From Gonocerus acuteangulatus (lineage: Eukaryota; Arthropoda; Insecta; Hemiptera; Coreidae): a stretch of DNA of 64,000 nt. The stretch is from the NCBI GenBank assembly GCA_946811695.1, contig OX328123.1:16564713-16628712 (forward strand). Reading direction: 5' to 3'. Shown piece by piece: positions 60,401 to 64,000 of the stretch. The stretch's first letter is position 1. The number at the start of each line of letters is the position of its first letter. The translations under genes and the position numbers were made by a program. The notes beneath the pieces are model-generated. The model was not told the DNA's origin. It saw only the letters and a list, made by a program, of their open reading frames with translations, and did not search any database.

Positions 60401-62220
60401 TTTATATTTTAGAGAAAAAAATATATGTTCAATATGAGTCTTATCTAAAATTGGGAAATATAATTATAACGGAATAAAATAATCAATGCAATTGTTAAAG
60501 CAAAATTTCCATAACATCCATGTCCACTCCACTGGAATTTTATCAAGTTTTCTCATTCCCCTTAGCTATAATGATTTTTTTTCTTTTCCTTTTTAACGGT
60601 GCATCAACTATTTGGCTATTATGGCCGGGCTATCTACAGGTTACCACCCTTTTATAATGCCAACAGCACGTGGTCTGTCACCCATTCAGGTACTGACCAC
60701 GCCCGACGTTGCTTAACTTCGGTGATCTACGGGAAACGGTGTATTCAACGTGGCTATGGCCGTTGGCTATAATGATGTTATCTTATTTTTTGAAAAGTTA
60801 TTGCTTGGAAACACACTGCACCCTTCATGAAATTCGGAGGCACTATAGTTGTATTCAGGACTCGAGCTTTAGTTCGAAATGGAGATTAATCCTCTATTGC
60901 AGAGATGGGCAAAATTATATTTATAAATAAAAATACAAATTTATTCGTACTTCATAAATTTGTGAATACGAATATAAATAAATTCGTACTTCATATATTT
61001 GTGAATAAGAATGTAAATAAATTCGTATTCATAAGTGTGAATACGAATTTATTTCTATTCACATATATTAAATATAAAAATACAAATACAATTTTATTCG
61101 CAAATTTTTCTGCGAATAAAAATAAATTCACAGAAAAAATTGTAAATAATCACAAAAAATGTGAATATTTACAAAAAATCAAGTGATTACAAAAAAAATC
61201 ACATTAACATATACGAATACAAATTTATTCACATTATAATTTGTGAATAAAAATTTATTCACTATAAAATTCGCAAATAAATTATGAATTTATTCGTATT
61301 AAGATGATATTACGAAAGTTATTGAAGGTGTTTTTTTTTTGTTTTTTTTAAGGCCTTTAACGTCTAGGTTATTAGTTCGCCGCGGGACCACCAGCCATGC
61401 TGCAGGGACACAGTTTGTCATCAAAAAAATCACCTTCAATAACTTTTGTCATCATCTTAATACGAATAAATTCATAATTTATTTGCGAATTTTATTGTAA
61501 ATAAATTTTTATTCACAAATTATAATGTGAATAAATTTGTATTCGTATATTTTAATGTGATTTTTTTTTTTTTTTTGTAATCACTTGATTTTTTGTAAAT
61601 ATTCACATTATTCGTGATTATTTACAATTTTTTCTGTGAATTTATTTTTATTCGCAGAAAAATTTGCGGATAAAATTTTATTTGTATTTTTATATTTAAT
61701 ATATGTAAATAAAAATAAATCCGTATTCACACTTCACAAATACATGAAGTACGAATTTATTTATATTCGTATTCACAAATATATATATAACAAATATATA
61801 ATAAATTCGTGTTTTAGTTTATAAATAAAATTATGCCCATCCCTGCTCTATTGTCACTGTAAAGAATCTGGTTCCTGGACCGGATACCTTAAATTGGGGA
61901 AACCAGGGGAATGGAGCATAGTACCATCTACACTTTCTTCCTATTGTGCCCTATGGATAAGAATCGAAAATGCCTAAAATTTTAACTACACAAATGATTC
62001 GTTTTAATGTTCATGCTACTTTTCAGGTTACACCTACGTGGACGGAAACGGTCTCGTCCAGAGCGCAGCCTACGTCTCCGACCCCGTGAACGGTTTCCGC
62101 GTTGCAGCCACCAACATTCCAGTCCAACCTGCACCAGCCTACATCCCAGACAGCCCTGAAGTCGCCGAAGCCAAGGCTGCACTCTTCAAAGCACAGGCTG
62201 AACACATCGCCAAGCTCTGA
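19035..62220 (+). CDS. Two-domain RR-type cuticular protein (five coding exons)
   Basis: A secreted structural protein of the cuticle that binds chitin. Joining 19035-19046, 47382-47565, 50411-50988, 57210-57687 and 62027-62220 gives 1446 nt, i.e. 481 codons plus TGA, with all GT-AG junctions and phases 0,1,0,1 in agreement. Residues 1-16 form a signal peptide ([16 protein letters not shown], cleavage before Ser17). Residues ~34-97 are a first RR domain (Chitin_bind_4 type: [38 protein letters not shown]). Residues ~98-385 form an Ala/Pro/Val-rich linker, with a [17 protein letters not shown] second RR domain at ~386-449 and a C-terminal tail rich in Ala/Lys/Glu. The intron phase is identical inside both RR domains, showing module duplication. 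Alternative: two adjacent genes, the second with an unseen first exon. Phase fit and the absence of a signal peptide before domain 2 favour one gene. Confidence 0.75.
19047..20069 (+). other. Intron 1, first part: Helentron-like B debris
   Basis: No coding sequence. At 19447-19500 there is a diverged family B 5' end (CAGGAACTGCGTCATCTTAG, then CGCGGCTC). Fragments of the family B body in the opposite orientation to 25274 run to about 19930 (the phrase around 19740-19800 is like 4530-4575). Confidence 0.55.
20070..20119. repeat. (AT)n microsatellite
   Basis: AT dinucleotides; one of a series of AT tracts between 20070 and 20840 that separate small inverted-repeat units. Confidence 0.95.
20169..20384. 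mobile_element. Foldback unit with hammerhead-like core
   Basis: Inverted arms of about 50 bp (starting CAAGGTAGGGATTGTCGG at 20169; ending CCGACAATCCCTACCTTG at 20384) enclose about 110 bp. In the loop is CTGATGA (20273-20279), then a potential stem GGCTT-CAAGTTC-AAGCC, then GGAACGTC (20298-20305). This is close to the hammerhead ribozyme core (CTGATGA, stem II, GAAAC) with one mismatch in GAAAC. Penelope-like retroelements are known to carry hammerheads. (AT)n lies on both sides. Confidence 0.55.
20386..20525. repeat. (AT)n tracts
   Basis: Two AT-dinucleotide runs (about 20386-20461 and 20478-20525) separated by GTATAAGCAAATGATTTATT, a phrase also found at 20120, right after the preceding AT run. 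Confidence 0.9.
20525..20671. repeat. Perfect 68-bp inverted repeat (hairpin)
   Basis: The left arm 20525-20592 (starting TGTTTGATGTTATTTT, ending CTCCAGCGGTGG) and the right arm 20604-20671 are perfectly complementary, with an 11-nt loop AAGGAGGAGTA. Surrounding (AT)n extends the self-complementarity. A second, truncated copy follows at 20728-20830. Non-coding; it could be a small foldback MITE or the source of a hairpin RNA. Confidence 0.95.
20728..20830. repeat. Second copy of the hairpin, right arm truncated
   Basis: The left arm and loop are the same sequence as in the copy at 20525-20671, but the right arm stops after 24 bp (ending AAAAATGCCGTT) and runs into (AT)n. Confidence 0.93.
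21186..21452 (-). mobile_element. Degenerate SINE related to 39548-39862
   Basis: Shared phrases with the complete SINE include GATAGAATGGTCAGTGCTAC (against GATAGTGTGGTCAGTACTAT) and GGTACCCATTAAACTAATTA. At 21400-21452 the minus strand reads as a decayed tRNA-like head (GGTGGTAAAGCATTTGGAT, then GGTTTCAAAACTC). The 3' T-run is lost. Confidence 0.6.
21758..22859 (+). mobile_element. Helentron-like family A, copy A2
   Basis: The 5' end AAAAAGTCCGTCACGCAGG, the inner repeat CTAAGCACTTTCCTC, and the 3' hairpin ACTTTCCT-TCGG-AGGAAAGT with GCTAAAA are all present. It is very similar to A1 throughout. Where A1 reads ACAGACACAACGGGGG, this copy has a 57-bp (AT)n run (22675-22731), i.e. a microsatellite at a fixed internal position. 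The apparent 64-codon frame near its 5' part is also in A1 and is not a gene. Confidence 0.65.
22860..25273. other. Intron 1 sequence, no gene
   Basis: Contains a decayed Helentron-like B 5' end at about 23217-23270 (AAATTGCGTCATCTTAGCG) and debris of the family near 24120-24165 (GGTGAACGGATTCTCCTGG). Bases 25205-25270 (CTACAGCCTCCAAATCTTAA) are the left half of a repeat whose right half lies at 27150-27185. Confidence 0.45.
25274..27140 (-). mobile_element. Helentron-like family B, copy B1
   Basis: On the minus strand the 5' end is AAAAGTCCGACTCGCAGG and the inner repeat is CTTAGCGCGGTTCC. The 3' end is the hairpin GGTTCCTCCCT-ATGGGGG-AGGGAGGAACC followed by CGCGCTAAAA. Plus-strand positions are hairpin 25283-25311 and inner repeat 27098-27110. 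The inner repeat complements the end of the hairpin. The body includes an (AT)n run at a fixed place (25417-25468) and repeats ending in AAGTGCTTAAAACTTC. No replication protein is encoded. The outer ends match those of family A. Confidence 0.65.
28319..28402 (-). pseudogene. mariner-type transposase fragment (HTH)
   Basis: Minus-strand translation gives [17 protein letters not shown] and then [11 protein letters not shown], matching the second helix-turn-helix of mariner transposases (typically ELAxxLGVSxSTVxRHLxxIG). Only about 28 codons remain, inside Helentron-like copy B2. A homologous fragment is at 46794-46992. Confidence 0.65.
29540..29789. mobile_element. 250-bp MITE with 8-bp target duplication
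   Basis: Ends are CATGGGCGTATAT on the left and ATATACGCCCATG on the right, flanked by a perfect 8-bp duplication CTTCTGTA (29532-29539 and 29790-29797). Just inside the ends are GGGGGCGGGCTGAG and CTCAGCCCCCCC. It is non-coding; the 8-bp duplication suggests the hAT superfamily. Confidence 0.85.
30085..30482. mobile_element. Foldback element, ~150-bp arms
   Basis: An imperfect palindrome: TTGTTTTATGTTTC, TAAATAACTCACGAAC and TTTTACAATTGAA on the left are mirrored by complements on the right. A single-arm relative lies at about 34125-34265 (TTTTACAATTGAATATAAAA). It starts directly after the 5' end of copy B2. Confidence 0.75.
30800..31420. repeat. Pyrimidine-rich low-complexity tract
   Basis: About 620 bp of CT-rich sequence on the plus strand (CTCTCTTT, CTCTCATCTC, TTTTCTC). 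The long stop-poor frames here (up to 183 codons of Ser/Leu/Phe) result from this bias, not from a gene. Confidence 0.9.
31665..32175. mobile_element. Inverted-repeat element with CAGGGCCGCCACAT ends
   Basis: Left end CAGGGCCGCCACATG and right end ATGTGGCGGCCCTG are inverted copies about 510 bp apart. GC-rich borders enclose an AT-rich middle. Near the right end a GGTCCTGGACCCGGCTCTGA unit repeats three times. No matching target duplication was found. The ends resemble hAT MITEs. Confidence 0.65.
32176..33146. other. Intron 1, no gene
   Basis: AT-rich sequence with poly(T) and poly(A) runs. A 90-codon frame at 32655-32927 has no features of a real protein. Confidence 0.4.
33147..33340 (+). 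mobile_element. 5S rRNA-derived SINE with target duplication
   Basis: The 5S-like head starts GCCAACGGCCATAGCCACG and includes GAAGTTAAGCAACGTCGGGC. Then comes the non-5S tail (GATAGCCCGGCGCTAATGGCC, split here as GATAGCCCGG and CGCTAATGGCC) and a 24-bp poly(A). AAATAGCTG occurs on both sides (33139-33147 and 33341-33349), a 9-bp target duplication produced by LINE-driven insertion. Nearly the same as the copy at 8824. Confidence 0.9.
33350..35213. other. Intron 1, no gene
   Basis: Contains at 33583-33670 a piece beginning with a T-run and CTTATTGATAATTAAAAC that has a relative at 49299-49520, probably the reversed 3' end of a retroposon. A single arm of the 30085 foldback family lies at 34125-34265. 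Otherwise AT-rich. Confidence 0.45.
35222..36257. mobile_element. 1.0-kb terminal-inverted-repeat element, 8-bp target duplication
   Basis: The left end GGGTCTTTTTGCGAAGACC (35222) and the right end GGTCTTCGAAAAAAGACCC (ending 36257) are the start of about 55-bp inverted repeats that continue through ACATCCAGTTACTTTTGAAG. A perfect 8-bp duplication TTAAATTC flanks it (35214-35221 and 36258-36265). The interior carries repeated units with TTCTATTAATTTTAG and GCGTAGCGAGCGGAAAC. There is no transposase. An 8-bp duplication fits the hAT or P superfamily; I cannot decide between them. Confidence 0.85.
36266..37168. other. Intron 1, no gene
   Basis: Mixed AT-rich sequence with a poly(A) run near 36555. 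No supported feature. Confidence 0.4.
37177..38179 (+). mobile_element. hAT-like foldback element, copy 1
   Basis: The terminal sequence CAGAGATGGGCATAAT and its complement ending in GATGGGCATAAT reversed (ATTATGCCCATCTCTG) bound the element, with a perfect 8-bp target duplication GTATTCTC (37169-37176, 38180-38187). The arms are about 430 bp of (A/T)-rich TTCGTATTC-like repeats. The loop (about 37611-37745) holds a GC-richer segment GACAAACTGTGTCCCTGCAG, then AGGCGCTAATAACC and AGATGTTAAACGCC with an A-run, i.e. a tail like those of the SINEs here. Non-autonomous: CA(G)-type ends plus 8-bp duplication place it in hAT. Confidence 0.9.
38188..39533. other. Intron 1, no gene
   Basis: At 38930-39010 the minus strand has GGGTTCGTTTCC, a possible tRNA B-box, without a convincing A-box. 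At 39285-39320 there is a decayed family B 5' end (GGAACTGCATAATCTTAGCG). Nothing else is supported. Confidence 0.4.
39548..39862 (-). mobile_element. Complete tRNA-derived SINE with a T-run 3' end
   Basis: The minus strand begins with a tRNA-like head: GTTTAGCTCAGTGGTAGAGC (A-box) and GAGTTCAAATCCCGAGC (B-box) about 45 bp later. A body follows, shared with the copies at 5325 and 21186. It ends in GGGACTGAT plus nine T, not an A-tail. A perfect 14-bp target duplication ATATCATTTTACAT flanks it (39534-39547 and 39863-39876), which fixes both ends. Length is 315 bp. T-tailed SINEs are known (for example the Au family), but most end in A. Confidence 0.9.
40697..40852. repeat. 16-bp tandem repeat (about 10 copies)
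   Basis: Units of GTCATATGAACACCTA in perfect or near-perfect order. Each contains the palindrome TCATATGA. Confidence 0.95.
41328..41723 (+). mobile_element. Helentron-like family A, copy A3 (internally deleted)
   Basis: The 5' end AAAAAGTCCGTCAAGCAGG and inner repeat CTAAGCACTTTCCTC are intact. The internal 145-bp repeats are missing and the (AT)n run (41519-41580) sits at its usual place. The 3' end has ACTTTCTT-TCGG-AGGAAAG-AGCTAAAA, with changes in the stem. A second small hairpin GTGCT-CTCGGA-AGCAC (41724-41739) directly follows and overlaps the first bases of the 24-bp array. Confidence 0.65.
41737..44808. repeat. 24-bp minisatellite, exactly 128 units (3,072 bp)
   Basis: Head-to-tail units CACAAGATTATA-ACCAACACACAG with a handful of variants (CACCCAG, TATAGCC, CACATAG, AATACACAGCACATG). 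Since 24 is a multiple of three, several frames are open for over 1,000 codons on both strands (one reads AQDYNQHT repeatedly); no start context, splice site or composition supports a protein. Variant positions show higher-order copies: TATAGCC at 42201/42393 recurs at 43185/43377 and CACATAG at 42117 recurs at 43101 (984 bp, 41 units). A further 600-bp (25-unit) offset links 43377 to 43977. Confidence 0.97.
45057..45546. mobile_element. 490-bp foldback with hammerhead-like cores in both arms
   Basis: The left arm from ATTATTTCCACATATAC and the right arm ending in GTATATGTGGAAATAAT are complementary over about 230 bp with a loop near 45290-45310. In the right arm TGAGGATGGCC-CTGA-GGCCGAAACG (about 45447-45472) has the stem II and GAAACG parts of a hammerhead-like core. 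The left arm holds the reversed version (45145-45170). A degenerate match only. Confidence 0.7.
45893..46611 (+). mobile_element. Helentron-like family A, copy A4 (diverged)
   Basis: The 5' end AAAAAGTCCGTAGCGCAGG with inner repeat CTAAGCACTTTTCTC and the 3' end GAAGGAAAGTGCTAAAA mark the borders. It carries a shortened set of internal repeats (GTAAACC, CCGATTT) and only a short AT stretch near 46466-46485. It is more diverged than A1 and A2, so older. Confidence 0.62.
46794..46992 (-). pseudogene. mariner-type transposase fragment (N-terminal HTH region)
   Basis: Minus-strand translation reads [20 protein letters not shown], then [14 protein letters not shown], an in-frame stop, and [19 protein letters not shown] followed by VYRD. 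This is the region between and including the two helix-turn-helix units of mariner transposases (DxPRxGRPxELDDxxL, then ELAxxLGxSxSTVxR). About 65 codons remain, with one stop and no DDD catalytic domain. Confidence 0.75.
47382..47565 (+). CDS. Cuticular protein exon 2
   Basis: Acceptor CTATGTTACAG ends at 47381 and donor GGAG-GTGTGC starts at 47566. It encodes residues 5-65 plus one base: the hydrophobic core and cleavage site of the signal peptide ([12 protein letters not shown]), a short linker and the first half of RR domain 1 ([19 protein letters not shown], then TADGVTRG). It is markedly GC-richer than the flanking introns. Confidence 0.88.
47566..50410 (+). other. Intron 2 of the cuticular protein gene
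   Basis: 2.8 kb without coding sequence. Contents: Helentron-like B debris (48080-48500, with phrases such as AATCTCAAAGAGAA shared with 19560), (AT)n at 49172-49220, and a retroposon-like piece starting with a T-run at 49299-49520 that is related to 33583-33670. It ends in CTGTTTCGTGCAG. Confidence 0.7.
50411..50988 (+). CDS. Cuticular protein exon 3
   Basis: Acceptor TTTCGTGCAG ends at 50410; donor GAG-GTAAAC at 50989. It encodes the second half of RR domain 1 ([30 protein letters not shown]) and about 160 residues of Ala/Pro/Val-rich linker ([14 protein letters not shown]) changing to a Glu/Ser/Pro-rich part and ending [14 protein letters not shown]. Reading past the donor gives ordinary intron-like codons to a stop at 51156, so splicing is preferred to read-through. 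Confidence 0.88.
51292..51402. repeat. Palindromic mini-element (about 46-bp arms)
   Basis: CAAGGTGAGGAATAACCCT and AAAGTTCAACATATA are mirrored by TATATGTTGAACTTT and GGGTTATTCCTCACCTTG, with an AT-rich loop of about 18 bp. Confidence 0.85.
51501..51697 (-). pseudogene. piggyBac transposase C-terminal cysteine-rich fragment
   Basis: About 65 codons read without a stop on the minus strand to TGA at 51501-51503: [10 protein letters not shown], then [24 protein letters not shown] and [10 protein letters not shown]. The CX2CX4CX2HC pattern belongs to the cysteine-rich zinc-finger domain at the C-terminus of piggyBac transposases, which binds the element ends. One expected Cys (RRQMF) is replaced. 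In-frame stops lie upstream, so the catalytic domain is gone. Confidence 0.78.
52013..52840 (+). other. Intron 3, no gene
   Basis: AT-rich sequence with no supported feature; a 67-codon minus frame (52497-52700) shows no protein signal. Confidence 0.4.
52841..53966. repeat. 161-bp satellite-like array, seven copies
   Basis: Starts at 52841, 53002, 53163, 53324, 53485, 53646 and 53807 give an exact 161-bp period. Units differ at only a few bases. Each ends in CTCGAG-TTCC-CTCGAG, two palindromic hexamers that can pair, and contains CATCACCACCACACTTCTCC. No coding or RNA gene is recognised. Located in intron 3. Confidence 0.97.
54264..55824 (-). mobile_element. Helentron-like family B, copy B3
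   Basis: Same ends as B1: hairpin GGTTCCTCCCT-AGGGAGGAACC near the left and CGCGCTAAGATGACGCAG then CGGACTTTTT at the right. The body is near identical to B1 and B2 through AAGTGCTTAAAACTTC. It lies in the left arm of the long-TIR element between GGCGTTTCCG and the T-run before GTCTAAAC. Confidence 0.65.
55842..56483. mobile_element. hAT MITE (642 bp) with perfect 8-bp target duplication
   Basis: Ends CAGGGGTCTCCAAACT and AGTTTGGAGACCGCTG (one mismatch) with GTCTAAAC on each side (55834-55841 and 56484-56491). Subterminal GGGCCATACTGATTAC and GGATGTGGCCCTCGGGCC are typical of the widespread CAGGGGT(C/G)TCCAAACT hAT group. The interior is AT-rich and non-coding. Confidence 0.93.
56500..56796 (+). 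CDS. Unknown 98-codon open frame inside the long-TIR element
   Basis: I do not recognise this protein. The frame is open with balanced composition ([53 protein letters not shown]), unlike the low-complexity frames elsewhere, and lies in the interior of the long-TIR transposon. It could be a terminal piece of the element's own protein or captured host sequence. It has no signal peptide and no helix-turn-helix I can defend. The first codons overlap the inverted arm, so the true start is uncertain and the frame may be a fragment. Confidence 0.35.
   Translation: MTIFALFVVHAKGKFNSDEIFKICIKFAIRSQLLCGKITQPKFTATTKTNNLSRNRGFSFLVFHGPHEHYFGYIDGKLRKVSLFHDLSQGTTTSEIIK
57210..57687 (+). CDS. Cuticular protein exon 4
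   Basis: Acceptor TTGGCCAAG at 57209 gives phase 0, as required by exon 3; donor GGAG-GTAAAG at 57688 gives phase 1. It encodes a Thr/Pro/Glu-rich stretch ([18 protein letters not shown]), a long Ala/Val/Pro part ([20 protein letters not shown]) and the first half of RR domain 2 ([19 protein letters not shown], then TVDGITRG). The polypyrimidine tract at the acceptor is weak (TTGTTGTATTTTCC), so the exact 5' edge is the least certain junction. Confidence 0.82.
57755..59633 (+). pseudogene. 5'-truncated, dead I-like LINE (RT remnant, RNase H, C-terminal zinc finger)
   Basis: A 14-bp duplication AATAACAATTATAC (57741-57754 and 59634-59647) flanks it. The 3' end is an AAATAAATAA-type repeat, as in I elements. 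One frame runs throughout with three stops (58297, 58528, 58978). It encodes [29 protein letters not shown] (RT motif A), then from GVP jumps to [13 protein letters not shown], so the ADD catalytic block is deleted. RNase H follows ([44 protein letters not shown]), then a [11 protein letters not shown] and [17 protein letters not shown] terminal module. It sits 68 bp after exon 4, inside intron 4. Confidence 0.9.
59648..60565 (+). other. Intron 4, no gene
   Basis: Mixed AT-rich sequence; repeated GTTGAG-TTCGCCCT-like phrases (59690, 59745, 60090) hint at a degenerate dispersed repeat. No coding region. Confidence 0.4.
60576..60765 (-). mobile_element. 5S rRNA-derived SINE, minus orientation
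   Basis: Minus-strand head GCCAACGGCCATAGCCACG and GAAGTTAAGCAACGTCGGGC, then tail GATAGCCCGG and an A-rich end. The 11-bp duplication GCTATAATGAT flanks it (60565-60575 and 60766-60776). Third copy of the family, inside intron 4. It is in the opposite orientation to the host gene. Confidence 0.9.
60900..61845 (-). mobile_element. hAT-like foldback element, copy 2
   Basis: Same family as 37177-38179. Ends are CAGAGATGGGCA and TGCCCATCCCTG, with a perfect 8-bp duplication CTCTATTG (60892-60899 and 61846-61853). Its loop segment (61331-61430) is the reverse complement of the loop of copy 1, so the element lies in the other orientation. It is in intron 4. Confidence 0.9.
62027..62220 (+). CDS. 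Cuticular protein exon 5 (terminal)
   Basis: Acceptor CTACTTTTCAG ends at 62026. It encodes the second half of RR domain 2 ([33 protein letters not shown]) and the C-terminus ([20 protein letters not shown]), stopping at TGA 62218-62220. The nucleotide sequence is highly GC-rich at third positions compared with neighbouring introns. Confidence 0.9.
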
Positions 62221-62880
62221 AGAGGAACACCATTCGAAATGTACGACTTTCTTATCGACAACTTGTGTCGGTTCACGATTCATAGTGTTATCAATTAGAC
62301 TTCTGATAATTGTGTACTCTATAGATAAATTTCACACATTTTGTGTACAGATCTCATCTATAACTTGTGAATCGACACCAGATGAACCACTTGATATTTA
62401 TGTAATCATACTTTGGTAATCTGTATAAACCCAAAAATCGATTTGACACATATTTTAATACAAGATTTTCATTTATAAAACTTCTTTAACACTCAATGAA
62501 ATTGACAATTAGAATAACAAAATGTCTGCTCATAAACAAATGCTGATACTATTTCCCATGTATTCTTACATAAATGTTGGATATATTTTTAGTCACTAAG
62601 TTATTCTATGAAAATATCCTATACTTTTAAGCATAGATTGTAATACAAGGATATGTGAAAAGATGTTTTTCATAACGACGAAATCGTTTTCAGTTATTAA
62701 AATCTATTTTAAATCATGAAAACGACAAACAACAGGATAATTTAAGTCGTCAAAATAATTCAAAAGAGTCGATATTTGACTGTAAATTCATTTGAAGTTG
62801 ACAACTTTCACGTCCCATGTTACTAGTCTGTATCAGTGATTGTTTTCTTGTAATAATTTAATAAATGTAAGTTTTTTCAT
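62221..62880 (+). terminator. 3' UTR and polyadenylation signal of the cuticular protein gene
   Basis: AT-rich sequence without repeats after the stop codon. AATAAA at 62860-62865 is followed by a T-rich stretch (GTTTTTTCAT), as expected near a cleavage site. Exact cleavage position unknown. Confidence 0.6.
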
Positions 62881-63264
62881 AAACATTTCTTAATTATTTT
62901 CTACATACCTGCTCTTCCTTGGAAATACTAAGAAATTAGATTAGATACACATAGAATACACATTTATTTATATTTCACAGGACTAGATACTCCAACAGTG
63001 ATTTAGAGATCTTTTAAAATAGTGTATAGGTATGTGTTGCGTATATCACATTTAGTGGTCTTTGGAAGTTTTGAGAAATAGTGCGTTCATAGAATTCATT
63101 GCTGAAAGGCGTTTTTTACACAAAACTGTGAATAATAAAACCTTTAGAGATCTTAAAAAATAGTATGTACATAGATTTTATTTTTGAAAGTGCTTATATT
63201 AGACTGATATATATGATTTACCACTATCTCTTGGAGATCTTAAGAAACTTTGTGACAAAGATAA

Positions 63265-63995
63265 CACTAACTAAGATGACATAGTTTTAGTGGCGGACAG
63301 TATTGAAAAGCTCCAAACAACTATTAATGAATGGCATGTAGAACTGGAAAGGAAAGGTCTGACAATAAATCCTGAAAAGAGCAAGATGTTGGCAGGAATA
63401 GAATCTAGGACCTCAACATTACCTGCAATGGAGAGCGGTTGGAAGTGGTAGATCACTGTGAGACTTCAACCGTCTCAAGAAGGCCAATGGTGTGTTCTAC
63501 CAACTATCCAAAACATTTATAGGGAAAAAGGAAGTAAGCAGATCAGCCAAACTACGAATGTTTAAAACTGTTTTTCTCCCAGTACTGTTGTATGGCTCAG
63601 AAAGCTGGACAATGTTGGAAAAGCACTATAAGCAGACAACGGCCACTGAGATGAGGTATCTTAGGAGAGTAGCAGGCAAAACTAGGCGGGACTGCGTGAG
63701 AAACGAAAGTATCCGAGAAAACCTAGGCGTGAGGCCAGTAAAAGATACTCTCCAGGAACGCCAGCTAAGGTGGTTCGGTCATATTAGCCGTATGAGAGAT
63801 GACAGGAAAGTAAAGTGGCTGATGGAGGCAAGACCGTACGGTAAGCGACCAGTAGGCAGGCCAAGGCACACTTATGAAAGCCATATCGGGAAAATAATAA
63901 GAGATAAGGGCAGTTCTGTAACTGAAGCAAAAAGAATGGCACAGGATAGACAGCTATTCAAGAGATGGGTCGAGGCTAATCCACTCCACGCTTAA
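63265..63995 (+). pseudogene. RTE-type LINE reverse transcriptase, C-terminal part (dead)
   Basis: It begins at the catalytic block, but the codon before Asp-Asp is TAA (then DDIVLVADSIEKLQ), so the expected (Y)ADD is destroyed. It continues LERKGLTINPEKSKML, shifts frame around 63400-63490, and from 63492 runs open for 167 codons to TAA: LPVLLYGSESWT, EMRYLRRVAGKTRRD, LQERQLRWFGHISRM and GKRPVGRPRHTYE. This is the C-terminal region of RTE-type LINE polyproteins. It is 5'-truncated, and the window ends just after it. It lies about 400 bp beyond the host gene's poly(A) signal. Confidence 0.85.
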
Positions 63996-64000
63996 GGGCA

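Overview
The window is AT-rich, repeat-dense insect nuclear DNA. The evidence is one intron-bearing cuticular protein gene, 5S-rRNA-derived and tRNA-derived SINEs, non-LTR retrotransposons, hAT, piggyBac, mariner/pogo-like and rolling-circle-like elements, long (AT)n runs and satellite arrays. A large-genome insect, perhaps hemipteroid, is plausible, but the order is not provable from this sequence.

Main gene. A plus-strand cuticular protein gene appears to fill positions ~18,950-62,870. A TATA/initiator promoter precedes a first exon with only four codons (19035-19046, MKPI). Four more coding exons follow (47382-47565, 50411-50988, 57210-57687, 62027-62220), then a 3' UTR with AATAAA at 62860. 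Splice sites are canonical, all phases agree, and the joined frame is 481 residues: a signal peptide, an RR-type chitin-binding domain, a long Ala/Pro/Val-rich linker, a second RR domain and a short tail. Both RR domains are cut by a phase-1 intron at the same Gly-Gly, so the two-exon module was duplicated. Intron 1 is about 28.3 kb.

Layout. 1-1990: 100-bp satellite. 1991-12,510: remnants, a Tc/mariner-like foldback (5720-6865), a Helitron-like 124-bp tandem block (7319-8077), a 5S SINE, a tRNA SINE and a sequencing gap (3801-4000). 12,513-18,688: a pogo/Tigger-like element broken by a 5.7-kb LINE (minus strand, 12-bp target duplication), itself broken by a Helentron-like element. Intron 1 (19,047-47,381): Helentron-like families A and B, perfect hairpins, a foldback with a hammerhead-like core, a 250-bp MITE, a CAGGGCCGCC element, a 5S SINE, two foldback elements of 1.0 kb with 8-bp target duplications, a T-tailed tRNA SINE, a 128-copy 24-bp minisatellite and a mariner fragment. 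Intron 3: a piggyBac derivative, a 7 x 161-bp array and a three-layer nested insertion. Intron 4: a dead I-like LINE, a 5S SINE and a second copy of the hAT foldback. The right edge holds a dead RTE-type reverse transcriptase.

Working picture. Only the cuticular protein gene looks like a host protein gene. Nearly everything else is mobile or tandem DNA, much of it recent: many target duplications are perfect and several copies are near identical. The most unusual signals are the two Helentron-like families whose outer ends are shared while hairpin and inner repeat change together, and the LINE whose 3' end resembles the tails of three kinds of short element.
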